A stretch of DNA of 64,000 nt from Endotrypanum monterogeii (Eukaryota; Euglenozoa; Kinetoplastea; Trypanosomatida; Trypanosomatidae). The notes beneath the pieces were generated by a model. That model was given only the letters and a program-made list of their open reading frames with translations, was not told the origin of the DNA and made no database searches. Shown here one piece after another: positions 1 to 10,530 of the stretch (its first letter is position 1; each line of letters starts with the position of its first letter). Both the position numbers and the translations under genes were made by a program. The stretch lies in the NCBI GenBank assembly GCA_000333855.2, contig CM007341.1, positions 279,414 through 343,413 on the forward strand, written 5' to 3'.

Positions 1-2
1 GG

Positions 3-590
3 CGCATCGCGGAGCTGGAGGCTGCCCGTGAGAGTGCTGCCGCCGCGCCACCCCTACATAGCAGTGCGAATCCGTTTGCCGACGCTGAGGACCCGTTTGG
101 TGGTGGCGACCGTGTCGCGGCCCCTGCTGTGAGCGAGGGTGAGCTTAGGGCTGCCCGAGAGCGCATCGCGGAGCTGGAGGCTGCAAACGGGCGGCTCCGC
201 AGCCACGACGCGGAGCTGGAGGCTGCCCGTGAGAGTGCTGCCGCCGCGCCACCCCTACATAGCAGTGCGAATCCGTTTGCCGACGCTGAGGACCCGTTTG
301 GTGGTGGCGACCGTGTCGCGGCCCCTGCTGTGAGCGAGGGTGAGCTTAGGGCTGCCCGAGAGCGCATCGCGGAGCTGGAGACTGCGAACGAGCGGCTCCG
401 CAGCCACGACGCGGAGCTGGAGGCTGCCCGTGAGAGTGCTGCCGCCGCGCCACCCCTACATAGCAGTGCGAATCCGTTTGCCGACGCTGAGGACCCGTTT
501 GGTGGTGGCGACCGTGTCGCGGCCCCTGCTGTGAGCGAGGGTGAGCTTAGGGCTGCCCGAGAGCGCATCACGGAGCTGGAGACTGCGAAC
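3..590 (+). repeat. 201-bp (67-residue) in-frame tandem repeat
   Basis: Two complete units lie at 129-329 and 330-530, a partial unit precedes them, and the first third of another runs from 531 before the sequence diverges. The copies are nearly identical in DNA, with a few substitutions around residues 19-22 of the unit, which points to recent expansion or gene conversion. The first visible copy is a shorter variant: the codons for RIAELEAA run straight into RESAAAA, skipping 14 residues present in the full unit. The array probably continues upstream of the window. Confidence 0.95.
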
Positions 591-3500
591 GAGGGTTTAC
601 GACAAATACTGCAGAGGAGGGAGGAAGAGCTGTCTGCTGAGCAGGATTTTGTAGCTGACCTGGAGGATGCGCTTGCCGAGGCTGCTAGTGACCTACATGA
701 GCTTCGCGAGGATGTGGAGGAGAAGTCCCGGCTCATTCAAGCCCTCCGCGCCGGGGAAGCAGCATTGAGCTCGTTAAGGGAAGATGCTACTGGGGACAGT
801 AGTGGGCAGGTATGGGTTGTCCCGAATTCTACAGAGACGGCATGTAGTGGGGTTATGGAGGTTGTGGACGAGAAGTCGGCGGAGATGGTTCGTATCTTGC
901 GTGCGCGCGTCACTGACTTAACGTATGAGCTAGAAAAGATGAGGCGTCAGCAACAGACGGCGTCGGTTCCTGCCATGGTTCCAGGGATGGAGGCGCTCGG
1001 TCGACAGTACGCTGAACAGGCGCACCGACTTGCTGTGGCTGAGGAAGCGAAGGCGGCACTGGAGGAGGAACTGCGACGACTTTGCGGCAACGCGCCGTCA
1101 ACCTCCGGCGGATGGTGCAGGGAAAACCAAGGGAGGGTGGCAAGAACCGGAGGGGAGGCGCCGGGTCTGCACGGTAGTGTCACTTGTGCGATGACAGTGG
1201 TGGAGCCATCAAACTCGTCCTGGAATTGCGAGGATGCTGCGGGGGGGATGTGTGTGACAGGAGCACCGCCTGACGCAAGCGCAAACATGAAGTTTCCAAC
1301 TGCACTAGTGAATTCGGCTGACAGTGAGCTCTCCATGTCTGCAGGAGGTGCGCACGGGGTAGTCACGCGTCACAGGGAGTCATCAGCACCGCTCGCTGCG
1401 ATCGCTGTAGCAGTGGCGTCGGAGGGGCAGGAGGATGGCGAGGGCAGTCGCAAAGCCCTCCTCACGTTGTCGTCCTCTCATATGAGTCGAGATGGCGAGG
1501 AGTTGCAGCATGACGGGACTTGCCCCGGCAGACGCCTCGATGGAAACGTCAACGACGAGTGTCTGTCGGGTGTCGAGGAGGGGTGTGTGACCTGTGAGTG
1601 GGCTGCATCGTCACAAGTGCTGAGCCCCATCCACCGAGGCCCCGAGCTCTGTGGTGCCATTTCGTGTGGCGGGGCCCTTGATGCGGATTATGATCACCCA
1701 CGTCGTTGTTCGCAGGGCATGGACGTCGACGGCGATGAGGATGAGGTGAAGACAGAGGAGTGCAACATTTCTGTGAGCACTCGTGTGACAGCGTTACATG
1801 GTCGGCAAGCTGCGCACGGCGCTGCGATTGAGGAAAGGATGGACGAGAGCTGCGCCACGATGCAGGAGTTGGGGAGGCAGTATGCTGATGTGCAACACCG
1901 TTTGTATCGCTCTGAGGAGGCGCGACAAAGCCTCGAGGCTGAGGTGGAGGAGTTGCGGAAAATGGTGAAGGAGTTGCGGACGGTGCTCGATCAACAGTCC
2001 CAACAAATATCCCCCGCTCTGTGCGCAGGTAGAGGTGTTAGCGGCGAAGCAGATCCGCTCACCGTCACGAGCTCCCCCGCCTCTTCGGTGCCCACAGCAG
2101 CGAGAGGGCGGCTCATCAAGGAAAATAGTCCTTCGGGGAGCTCATCATCGCCTACACCCGCCCCTTGGCGCACCGGCGGCGACGGGGCGGAGGGCTGCAG
2201 TTTCGGTTCTTCTCTTTTCAGTGAGCCCGGCGTATCTGTGACGACGGCAGCGGCACCGGCTCATGATGGCACCAGTCGCCGTGGGAATCCTTTGGCTTCC
2301 GCCGCCACTACCTTGCAGAGTACTACATCCTTGCATGAGCGCATTGTGGAGCTGGAGAGCCAGCTGGAGGGCATGGGGGCTAAGCACGAGGAAGAGCTAC
2401 AGGCTCTTGCCGAGGCCGCTGCTGACCGCATCGCAGCAATAGAGCAGCAGTACGCGGCCGACTTGGCAACGTTTCAGAAGACAGCAGCAACGGAAGGGGA
2501 GGAGTGCCAGGACAACGTGCAGACGACTGCTTCACTGAGGGTGCGGGTGGAACAGCTCACAAATTTGCTGGGGGATGCCCGCTCAGCTCATGCGGCAGAG
2601 TTGCAGATGCTGAGAGAGGAGCATGAGGCGCTGCTGCGCGAGCGCTTAGGCGAGCAGGAAGATTTCTTCGAGGCTGTGATTCGGAAGTTGGATCGTCACC
2701 ATCAGGATCAGCTACGCATTCTCAGCTCTGCTGGGGGGAGAGGTGGCAATGACGTGGCCGGTGAGGAGGGCGTGGTGAGTACTGAAGTCTCGCTTGAGGA
2801 GCAAGTGCAGCACTGGAAGGGTCAGCATGCCGCACTTCTCAGGCGGTTTCATCAATTGCAGCGCGACTATGACGCATGCGCACATACCACCAGGGCAGGG
2901 CAGGGCAGCTGTGGCGAGGAGGATGCCCCGCGACAGGAACAAGTGCAGAGCAAGGCGGTGCGTGACGCCGCGGCGGAGCAGCTTGCTACTCTTCACTGGC
3001 GGTTAGAGGAGATGAGCAAGACTGTCGACGCTGCGCAGGCCGACGCCCAGGACCGCTCCGATGAGCTTCGTGACGTTGCGACGCGTCACGCTGAAAACGA
3101 AGCTGCTCTGTGTGCTGAGATGGACAACTTGCGTTTGCAAGTGCAGTCTGCGCGTGATGAGCTGACGCGTGCCAACAACCTCAATGAAGAGCTATCGGAG
3201 CTACTGCGACAAGGGGCCAGCAACGTCGAGGCGGCCATGCGAGAGCGGGATGCGCAGCACATGGCACTCGAGCAGCAAGTGCAGCAGCTGAAGCAACAGT
3301 TGGGAGCAGCGAGTGATCGATTGGCAGACCAGCAGTCGGCGATACAGGAGCAGCGCGGCAACGCGGATGCACTCCAAGAGCGTCTACTCGAGCTGGAGGA
3401 GGAGAAGCGTATTCTTGAGGTACACCTTCGAGAGCGCCAGCGCGGCGCGGAGGAGGTTGAGCAGGCGACCACAAACGCAGCAAATAGGGCTGCGCGTGAT

Positions 3501-6500
3501 GCTGAACAGGTGCGCCTTGCTCTACAGGAGTCCATGGCACAGGAGCGTACTTCTCACAAACAGGAGACTGCTTCCCTCCATCGCGAGCTGGATGAGCTAC
3601 GTGGTGAACTCGAGGCAGCACAGACTGTGGCTGCGACGGTGACACTGGAGGTGCAGCGACACCAGCGTGACCTCGCCACTGTGCGCGACCGCTTGACTGA
3701 GGCGTTGCGCTGTCAGCAGGAGCTTCAGCAGCAGTTGCAGGGTAGTCGCGCGGAGGTGGAGCGTCAACGACTGCTTCTCTTGCGCGTCGGCGCTGTTAAC
3801 AGTACCGATGCGCGTGACACCGGCGACTACGGCGCTTCTCCTGCCTTGGATGCGCGCCTGAACGCTTTGCTCCACCGAAACGAGGAGCTAGAGGAGAGGC
3901 TGCGCGACGCCGCGTCCGATAACGATGAGCTTCAGGAGGAGAGGGACCGTCTGTCAATGCAAGTGAAGAGCGCTGCGCGTGTGGTGGAGGTTAAGGAACA
4001 GGCGATGCGTCGGCAGGAGGCGGAGTTGCGGAGTGTTCGGTCCCAACTCTCCGCCGTACGCGACGATCTGGCGCAGCGCGTGCAGCTGAATCATACGTTG
4101 CAGGTGGAGATGGACCACCTGCACAGGCGCCTGGAAGACAGTTTGAACGCATATGAGGAGCTGCGGCGCGGTCATCGAGAGGCTGTATCGAGGTCTGGTA
4201 TGCAGGATCACGCCGTCGCGCTGCTGATGGCCAAAGCTGTGACAATACCACGCGCATTGGAGGAGTATGTGGAGGCGGTACTTGCCGCATACAACGCAGC
4301 ACTGCAAACGGCAAGCAGGGATCGTCGGCACATCTACAATCGCTGTGACCTCATCGAGAAGGCTGCTGCAGAGGCTATGGAGGAAGCAGAGAGGCAGAAT
4401 CACGCCTATGAAACAGCCATTGCAGATGCGCAGGAGGAGCAGCAGCAGATGATGGGGATCATAGAGACTCTCCAGCAGGCTGTGCAGAAGGCAGAGGAGA
4501 CAAAGATTGCCGCGGTGGCGGACGCCACTGCAGCCCGTACCGATCTGGAGGCGATTCGGCGCCAAGCACGCGAGGACATCTTCAACACGCAGCGTGATCT
4601 GCAGGTAGCCGAGTTGCGGCATGCGGATACGCTGCACTCACTCGCCTTACTCCAGGAGGAAGTTACGAATACAGCGGACCTTATCGGGAATCAAAAGCGA
4701 AAATATGAGCGGCGCGAGGAGGAGCTGATGGAGGAGGTGGCACGGCTGCAGGCGGAGGTCGAGGCGAGCAATTCTGCCGCGCGGCAGATGCAGCAAGCGG
4801 CGGATGAGAGCCGTAGGGAACTGCAGAGTATCGCTGACAATGCAGTGCAGGCACAGGGTCGGGCGGTTCATGACGCTCAGTCGCTACAAGCGCAGCTGGC
4901 GCGTGTGCTGCCGCGTCTGGCGCAGCTAGAGGACGAGCAAGCAAAGCGCACTGCCGATCTTATGGACACGGCGCAGCAGTTGTCTGCGCTGCACATGAAG
5001 ACGACCACCACCGAGAGTGTATCGCGCAAGCACATCGATGAGCTTAACCAAACCATCGAAGGGCTTCTTCAGGCCCACGCGACGTTGCAGCAGACACACA
5101 CTTCTGCCGAGGCCACGGCAGACCGACTCAAGTCGCAGCTGGCAAACGTAACTCAGGAGCTGGAGCGTACATCCCAAAAGGCTCGTGAACAGGAGGAAGA
5201 GCTGACAGGTCTAAAGGCGCGACTGCACGAGGTGGAGACTCGTACGAGTCGGGTTATGGCGGACGACCAAGCGCGGTTGCGAGACAGCGAGCGTCGATTG
5301 GAGATACTAGTACAGCGCAATACAGCTCTGCAGCAGGAGTGCGGTCAGCTGCAGGAGTCTCTGCAGTCGGTTCGTATTGAGCACGACTCGACTGTCGATG
5401 CCCTAAACCGCAAGTCAGAGGCGTTTGCGGCACTGGAAAAGCAGACGAATCACCAGCTTCGACTTCTGCGTGAGCAGATTGATACGCTGGAGACGGAGCG
5501 GCAAGAGTTGATGTCTTCGAAGGACTCTCTCACAGCTGCTCGTGACGCGAGCCAGCGGGATATTGTTTCCCTCGAGCATCAGATGGAGCATCTGCAATAC
5601 CACCTGCGGACCAGCAATGAACACAGCGAGCGACTGAACCAGGAGATGGTGCAGCTCAAGACGGACCATGCAGAGGAGGTGGATCGACTGCGGGAGGGCA
5701 TCACAGACGCACAAAAAGAGCTGGCCAAGTGTCGCCAGCTCCTCACCCAGGCGGATGCCCGACAGGTGGAGCATGAGGGTACCGAGTACAGTCTTTCCAC
5801 TAAAGTGAATACACTACGCGAGGAGCTCAGAGGGGTACGTGCGCAGGCAGAGAAGGCTTCGCAGGATTACAGCAAGGCGAGGGCAGTACAGGAAGAGACT
5901 ACGGCGCAATTGCAGTCGCAGGTCTCGCAGCTTTACGAAGAGCTCCGCGTCAAACAGGAACAGCTGCGGGTGCTTGAGAACACGTCTACACATCAGCAGA
6001 ACATCATCAGCGGACTGCGGCAGGATATTTCAGAGGCCGAGGCGAACCTCAAACACACGCGCCAGGAGTTGCTCAACCAGAAAGAGGCCGCTGCTGCAGC
6101 GAAGGAGCATCACCGTCGCGACCGCTCAGAACTACAATCCAAGCTGAACGACGCTGAGGATGCTGTGGCAGAGTTGACGCGCGCTCAAGAGCAGTACCGC
6201 CAGCGTATGACAGGCAAGATAGAGCTGCACGAGGTCTCCGAGCAGGCACTGCGGGGTGAAGTGTGCGACTTGCGCTCTGACGTCGCTCGGTTGGAGGAGG
6301 CGCTCACTGCGACAACGCACAGAAAGGTGACCGCAGAGACTCACCAGTCGCGGCAAGCGCAGTCTATTAAAGTTGCCGAGTCCGAACTGCAAGCGTTACG
6401 CTCACAGACAGCTCGCGACATGACAGAGATTGCAGCGCTCAAGTTGGAGTTGCAACAGCGCACGTCTGAGTTGGAGAGGTGTCGGCGCGAGGCTGCAGCG

Positions 6501-7754
6501 CAGCTGACAAGTGAGAGGCATCTCTGGGAAGCAGAGCACATGACCGCCTGCGAAGCGCTGGAGGAGGCCCTGCGGCAAGAGCAGCAGGCAAACAAGGATG
6601 CGCGCGAGGCACGCGAACGCGCTTTGGCATCACTGGAGTCTAAGCAGGAGGCTGTCTTAGCGATGGAGAATAAGTACCGCTCGATGCGAACAGAGCTGCG
6701 TCAGCTGCGGCGTCGCCTTGATGCGACACACTATCAGCTCACATCTCTGGAGGGGATGGCGAGAGACACGGCAGGTGATCTGGGCATCATTCTGAGGGAC
6801 TTGCTCGACGAAAAAGAGGGTGCTTCAGATGGCGCAACAACACACCCGCATGATCTATCCATCGACTCCACCGATAGTGCAGTTACAGCGGCGATAGCTG
6901 CCACTGCGGCTTCCGGGGCTGCGGTGCAGTCTGTTATCGATGAGCTACAGCGCAGACTGAGTATTTTCACATTCGCTGCTCATACCTTAGACTCAGAAGA
7001 TAACCAACTGCTAGAGCTGCAAAAAGCGTTGGCGCAACAGGAGAACGTGGTGCGTCTGCTGGCGGAGTTGTGCAGTGGGGAGGCAATGAGTTTGGCGGGC
7101 ACTGATACCCCACTGCGTACAGGTAGGGCGGCAGCTGGTGTCGCCACATCCGGTTTGAATCATACTCCCGTCTTGTGTACCTCAAAATCGGCTGGTGCAT
7201 CTTCTGGCGACCGCGGTGAGGCGGGCGCCACCGCTGTGAATCTTCGATCAGCTTTCACTCCGGCACAGCGAGTGTTCGTGCAACGCATTGCGCAGGCTAG
7301 TTCGACATATGTGCACCGCGTAGAAGACCATCTGCGGACATCGCAGCAAATGTTACGCTCCGTGATGATGGCCATCGGCTCGCACGAGATGGTTTCCCTT
7401 CCGACCGGCGGGCCCACCACAGCTGCCTTGTCGTCTAAACACAAGCTGCAGGTGTCGGCAACGGTAGCAGAGCTGCATCGCCGCACCACCGTTCTCACTC
7501 GTGCGGTTGAGCGTATGTTGGACCTCGTAGCGCTCACTAGCGGTGATCAAGCTCCCGGAGTGTCTTCTGATGCACCCAGCGGTATCATTTTTGAAGGACA
7601 ACTGCAGGATCTGCGACGGCTTTTCTCAGAGGCGGAGAATTACGTTTTGCTGCCCTTCAACGAGCTGCTCTGCGTTTTTGAATTTTCTGTGATAAGGGCT
7701 GCCACATCCACTGCATCGGATAGGGAGAGTGCCGCAGGCGAGGAGTCACCATAG
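3..7754 (+). CDS. Giant coiled-coil protein with NPF/DPF tandem repeats (5' end outside window)
   Basis: The frame is open from the first bases of the window, and the first in-frame start-like codon (129) is GTG, so the gene begins upstream and about 2,583 residues of its C-terminal part are visible. It opens with 67-residue tandem repeats (to about base 600), each with an alpha-helical Glu/Ala/Arg half and a Pro/Gly half carrying NPF and DPF. A polar, low-complexity section follows (about 780-2330), holding two related modules with the core LGRQYA (bases 987-1085 and 1857-1980). From about 2330 to 7000 it is almost continuous heptad-like coiled coil rich in Glu, Gln, Arg and Leu. The last 250 residues are less helical. 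No enzyme domain or membrane segment is seen. The family is not recognised. NPF and DPF are ligands for EH domains and AP-2 appendages in other eukaryotes, so a vesicle or cytoskeletal scaffold is possible but only inferred. Confidence 0.9.
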   Translation, partial: RIAELEAARESAAAAPPLHSSANPFADAEDPFGGGDRVAAPAVSEGELRAARERIAELEAANGRLRSHDAELEAARESAAAAPPLHSSANPFADAEDPFGGGDRVAAPAVSEGELRAARERIAELETANERLRSHDAELEAARESAAAAPPLHSSANPFADAEDPFGGGDRVAAPAVSEGELRAARERITELETANEGLRQILQRREEELSAEQDFVADLEDALAEAASDLHELREDVEEKSRLIQALRAGEAALSSLREDATGDSSGQVWVVPNSTETACSGVMEVVDEKSAEMVRILRARVTDLTYELEKMRRQQQTASVPAMVPGMEALGRQYAEQAHRLAVAEEAKAALEEELRRLCGNAPSTSGGWCRENQGRVARTGGEAPGLHGSVTCAMTVVEPSNSSWNCEDAAGGMCVTGAPPDASANMKFPTALVNSADSELSMSAGGAHGVVTRHRESSAPLAAIAVAVASEGQEDGEGSRKALLTLSSSHMSRDGEELQHDGTCPGRRLDGNVNDECLSGVEEGCVTCEWAASSQVLSPIHRGPELCGAISCGGALDADYDHPRRCSQGMDVDGDEDEVKTEECNISVSTRVTALHGRQAAHGAAIEERMDESCATMQELGRQYADVQHRLYRSEEARQSLEAEVEELRKMVKELRTVLDQQSQQISPALCAGRGVSGEADPLTVTSSPASSVPTAARGRLIKENSPSGSSSSPTPAPWRTGGDGAEGCSFGSSLFSEPGVSVTTAAAPAHDGTSRRGNPLASAATTLQSTTSLHERIVELESQLEGMGAKHEEELQALAEAAADRIAAIEQQYAADLATFQKTAATEGEECQDNVQTTASLRVRVEQLTNLLGDARSAHAAELQMLREEHEALLRERLGEQEDFFEAVIRKLDRHHQDQLRILSSAGGRGGNDVAGEEGVVSTEVSLEEQVQHWKGQHAALLRRFHQLQRDYDACAHTTRAGQGSCGEEDAPRQEQVQSKAVRDAAAEQLATLHWRLEEMSKTVDAAQADAQDRSDELRDVATRHAENEAALCAEMDNLRLQVQSARDELTRANNLNEELSELLRQGASNVEAAMRERDAQHMALEQQVQQLKQQLGAASDRLADQQSAIQEQRGNADALQERLLELEEEKRILEVHLRERQRGAEEVEQATTNAANRAARDAEQVRLALQESMAQERTSHKQETASLHRELDELRGELEAAQTVAATVTLEVQRHQRDLATVRDRLTEALRCQQELQQQLQGSRAEVERQRLLLLRVGAVNSTDARDTGDYGASPALDARLNALLHRNEELEERLRDAASDNDELQEERDRLSMQVKSAARVVEVKEQAMRRQEAELRSVRSQLSAVRDDLAQRVQLNHTLQVEMDHLHRRLEDSLNAYEELRRGHREAVSRSGMQDHAVALLMAKAVTIPRALEEYVEAVLAAYNAALQTASRDRRHIYNRCDLIEKAAAEAMEEAERQNHAYETAIADAQEEQQQMMGIIETLQQAVQKAEETKIAAVADATAARTDLEAIRRQAREDIFNTQRDLQVAELRHADTLHSLALLQEEVTNTADLIGNQKRKYERREEELMEEVARLQAEVEASNSAARQMQQAADESRRELQSIADNAVQAQGRAVHDAQSLQAQLARVLPRLAQLEDEQAKRTADLMDTAQQLSALHMKTTTTESVSRKHIDELNQTIEGLLQAHATLQQTHTSAEATADRLKSQLANVTQELERTSQKAREQEEELTGLKARLHEVETRTSRVMADDQARLRDSERRLEILVQRNTALQQECGQLQESLQSVRIEHDSTVDALNRKSEAFAALEKQTNHQLRLLREQIDTLETERQELMSSKDSLTAARDASQRDIVSLEHQMEHLQYHLRTSNEHSERLNQEMVQLKTDHAEEVDRLREGITDAQKELAKCRQLLTQADARQVEHEGTEYSLSTKVNTLREELRGVRAQAEKASQDYSKARAVQEETTAQLQSQVSQLYEELRVKQEQLRVLENTSTHQQNIISGLRQDISEAEANLKHTRQELLNQKEAAAAAKEHHRRDRSELQSKLNDAEDAVAELTRAQEQYRQRMTGKIELHEVSEQALRGEVCDLRSDVARLEEALTATTHRKVTAETHQSRQAQSIKVAESELQALRSQTARDMTEIAALKLELQQRTSELERCRREAAAQLTSERHLWEAEHMTACEALEEALRQEQQANKDAREARERALASLESKQEAVLAMENKYRSMRTELRQLRRRLDATHYQLTSLEGMARDTAGDLGIILRDLLDEKEGASDGATTHPHDLSIDSTDSAVTAAIAATAASGAAVQSVIDELQRRLSIFTFAAHTLDSEDNQLLELQKALAQQENVVRLLAELCSGEAMSLAGTDTPLRTGRAAAGVATSGLNHTPVLCTSKSAGASSGDRGEAGATAVNLRSAFTPAQRVFVQRIAQASSTYVHRVEDHLRTSQQMLRSVMMAIGSHEMVSLPTGGPTTAALSSKHKLQVSATVAELHRRTTVLTRAVERMLDLVALTSGDQAPGVSSDAPSGIIFEGQLQDLRRLFSEAENYVLLPFNELLCVFEFSVIRAATSTASDRESAAGEESP

Positions 7755-9095
7755 CATGCTCTACACGCATGCAGCGCAACCTTAGTGGGTGTGGCTGTCC
7801 GAAACTGGAGACGTCTTCGGTTCTCCGAGAGTGATCATCATTTTCGACAATCCGTGTCGTCGATGCATCCTGTACTCAGGAGATACCGCTGGTAGGAGAC
7901 CCGAGATGATTGTCAGCGATTTCGAGGTGGTCATTGGGGGATCTGATTGACTTCCATTCCCTTCTTCACCTTTAAATGGTGAAACACGTATGGTGGGGAA
8001 GGGGTTGAAGGCGTACCCCGCCCCCACTCTCGTCGGCCTAAAGGAGACCCCGAGTCATTTGTTGCTTCTGGGGTCGGCGGTTGTGTGTTGGATGGCGTTG
8101 TGTCCGTATAACGTGCACCTGTGGGGAAACCCCTGTACCAATAACAGGATTGGCGGTATTTTATTGCGTCTTTATCGTGCCTGGCTCGCTTGACTCCCCC
8201 TCAATATGATGCGTGTTCTCCACTGCGGTATTATTATGAGAAGGTCTACTTGATTAATTTTTTCTCCACTTTTCTGTGTGTGTGTGTGTATGTGTGTTTA
8301 AGTGGACACCAATATGGTTGGGAAAATGTGTAAGTGGGCTCTTATTTTGTATTACACATCCTTTTTCTGTGTTGTGGTCCACGGAGGGATCGGTGTGTGT
8401 GTGTGTGTGTTTCTGTGTGCACGGATTCGTGAATTTCAGAAGCGTCTGCATCTGGCAGTGATGTTTACATGTACAGCAGCACGATCCTCTTCACGTGAAC
8501 ACCCCAAAACGTTTTTGCGCGTACGTCCTTGACCACATGGTCATCTTCAGCAACCAAGGTTCATTTGAAAGGAGTTTGTAGTCCGGGGATGTAGTTGTCG
8601 ACGCTATTCGATTACTTGCTCTGCAAAGCACAGTTACCCATCTCTGGTGGAGGTAGGCGCCTCTATTTTTTATTATGATTGCCACACTTATTCATCGCAT
8701 TGACGTCTGTGCACATTTTATAAAATGGTTCCCTCAGAGCACTTGCGCCTTCCAATGCGCATCAAATGTATGTGTGTGTGTGTGTGTGTGTGTCCACGCC
8801 GGCCTTTCCGCTGTTTTCTGTTTTTCATGGGATTCGATGAGGCGTTGTCGACTGACTTCATTCGCTTTAGCGTTGACAGGCTTCTCCCCTTTTCTTATTT
8901 ATCTTCATATTTATCTCCCACTCTTTGCCACACCCCGTCGCCGCTCGCGATCTGTTGATCCCGGCGCTACACGCACGCTCCTCTTTTCCCTCCCTCGTCC
9001 ATTCTCGGTGTAGTGTTCATCCCGGAGTGTTATCCCCTCCTTCCCCTCCCCCCTCCTCGTCCTCGTCCCCCCGCTCTACCCCGGGGACGCCGCGT
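7755..9095. other. Spacer with TG microsatellites and a splice acceptor region
   Basis: This stretch holds the 3' UTR of the coiled-coil gene and the 5' region of the CX9C gene. TG runs occur at 8275-8297, 8393-8411 and 8768-8793. A pyrimidine-rich stretch begins near 8975. An ATG-started ORF of 67 codons at 7990-8193 has no recognisable similarity and is probably not a gene. Confidence 0.7.
8975..9013 (+). promoter_or_regulatory. Predicted trans-splice acceptor for the CX9C gene
   Basis: A pyrimidine tract of about 35 bases ends at the AG of 9012-9013, 83 bases before the ATG at 9096. A second pyrimidine tract (9033-9080) lies between them but has no AG after it before the ATG, so it cannot serve this start. 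This supports 9096 as the start rather than the earlier non-ATG frame opening. Confidence 0.5.
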
Positions 9096-9740
9096 ATGAA
9101 ATCATCCGACATTTTTCATGCGTGGAGACACACGCCCATCCTGCTTAAGAGTCGCACCCATGACAGCGGCGTAAATCAGTACGGCCTGAAGCCGGTCAGC
9201 TCATACGACTACCTGAACCCTACAAACTTGGTTAACTTCGGGCGTGGGACGTCCTTTGACAACCTCGGTGTGCGGCGCTCCGAGCGGGGGCAGATAGACT
9301 CGTCCCCCTCCATCGGCGGTACACCTGTGTTCACGCAGGCCAAACTATTAGGACTGAGCGGCGACGACCAGCTTCGTCTCTGCGAGTCGGAGACGACACA
9401 GCTGCGGGTGTGCATGGCAAAGGGTGGCAGCACCTGCGAGCGCGAGAGCCTCCTGCTGGATTCGTGTCTATCCAAGGTGGGCCACTTGCGCCGCGCGATA
9501 ACTCAGGCGGGCGCAGAGTTCAATGACTGGTTCATACAGAACGTTTCGGACAATCACACGAAGCCCTTCCAGCACCGCCCACACGACTGGAGACATTACT
9601 ACGCGCAGGAAAAACTTGTGCGCGAGAAGCAGCAGAACGGTCACGCCTACGGGCGCCGACCGAAGGAGTTTTCGTTTGGTGCTCGCTATGTCAAGACAGA
9701 AGGCTACGGTAAGCGGCCACGTTTGCCTTACAACAAGTAA
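9096..9740 (+). CDS. Twin CX9C (CHCH-type) protein, probably mitochondrial
   Basis: The protein has 214 residues. It carries two CX9C motifs, C96-C106 and C114-C124, separated by seven residues, which is the signature of the coiled-coil-helix-coiled-coil-helix fold held by two disulfides. In other eukaryotes such proteins are oxidatively folded in the mitochondrial intermembrane space and serve as assembly factors or accessory subunits of respiratory complexes or the mitoribosome. Here the fold sits in the middle of a longer chain, with about 90 basic or polar residues before it and about 90 after it; the tail is rich in His, Trp, Tyr and Lys. No classical presequence is obvious. The frame is open further 5' but without ATG; the ATG at 9096 fits the upstream acceptor. 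Function beyond the CHCH assignment is unknown. Confidence 0.85.
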   Translation: MKSSDIFHAWRHTPILLKSRTHDSGVNQYGLKPVSSYDYLNPTNLVNFGRGTSFDNLGVRRSERGQIDSSPSIGGTPVFTQAKLLGLSGDDQLRLCESETTQLRVCMAKGGSTCERESLLLDSCLSKVGHLRRAITQAGAEFNDWFIQNVSDNHTKPFQHRPHDWRHYYAQEKLVREKQQNGHAYGRRPKEFSFGARYVKTEGYGKRPRLPYNK

Positions 9741-9752
9741 GTCCTACGTCCA

Positions 9753-9804
<52 letters not shown>

Positions 9805-10224
9805 ATACACACGCGTGTGCTCACGCGTCCATCACTTGATGTGGGTCTCGACAAAAGAAAACACTACTATCGGCCGCACAGTCGTGTACTTCATTCCCCT
9901 CTGTCCTTTTCCCTACTCCCCCCGAATCGGGGCACACGTGCAGAGGTGCACGGGACCATGAAGACCCGTGTGCGGCGGTGATGGCGGTGGCAGTGTTCTG
10001 GTCGAGGCTCCCTCCTTACCTCCTGGTGCTTCTCAAATCGCTCGGCTCGGCTTTTCTTCTCTTCACTCAACGCCGCTCATTGCCACCACTGTCGCTTGGT
10101 CAAAGGCAAAGCATTTTTTTCCTTTGCCATCGATCCCGATCGCCTAGCTTCATACCGCTCAGTCGACCGGTGGGGGTGGTCAAGAGGGTCTGAGAGCGCG
10201 ACGCAGCGCGTTAACGTTTTATTG

Positions 10225-10259
<35 letters not shown>

Positions 10260-10488
10260 TACAATTGAATGCGCAGACACCCAGTGGGCAGAAGTCGCTA
10301 GCTTTGGACTTACCCCACGATCGACATTCTTAAAGAGCACCCAAGGGCACTCAGTCCACGTAAGACGTTGTTGGTGTAACTTTCTTTCTCGCTACCCTCT
10401 GTTCCCCTCAAACTCCATCTCTCCGCCCTCCTCAAAGGAGCATCTCACGCATGAGTCTTCATACGTACACAAATATATAAACACCCCT

Positions 10489-10530
<42 letters not shown>

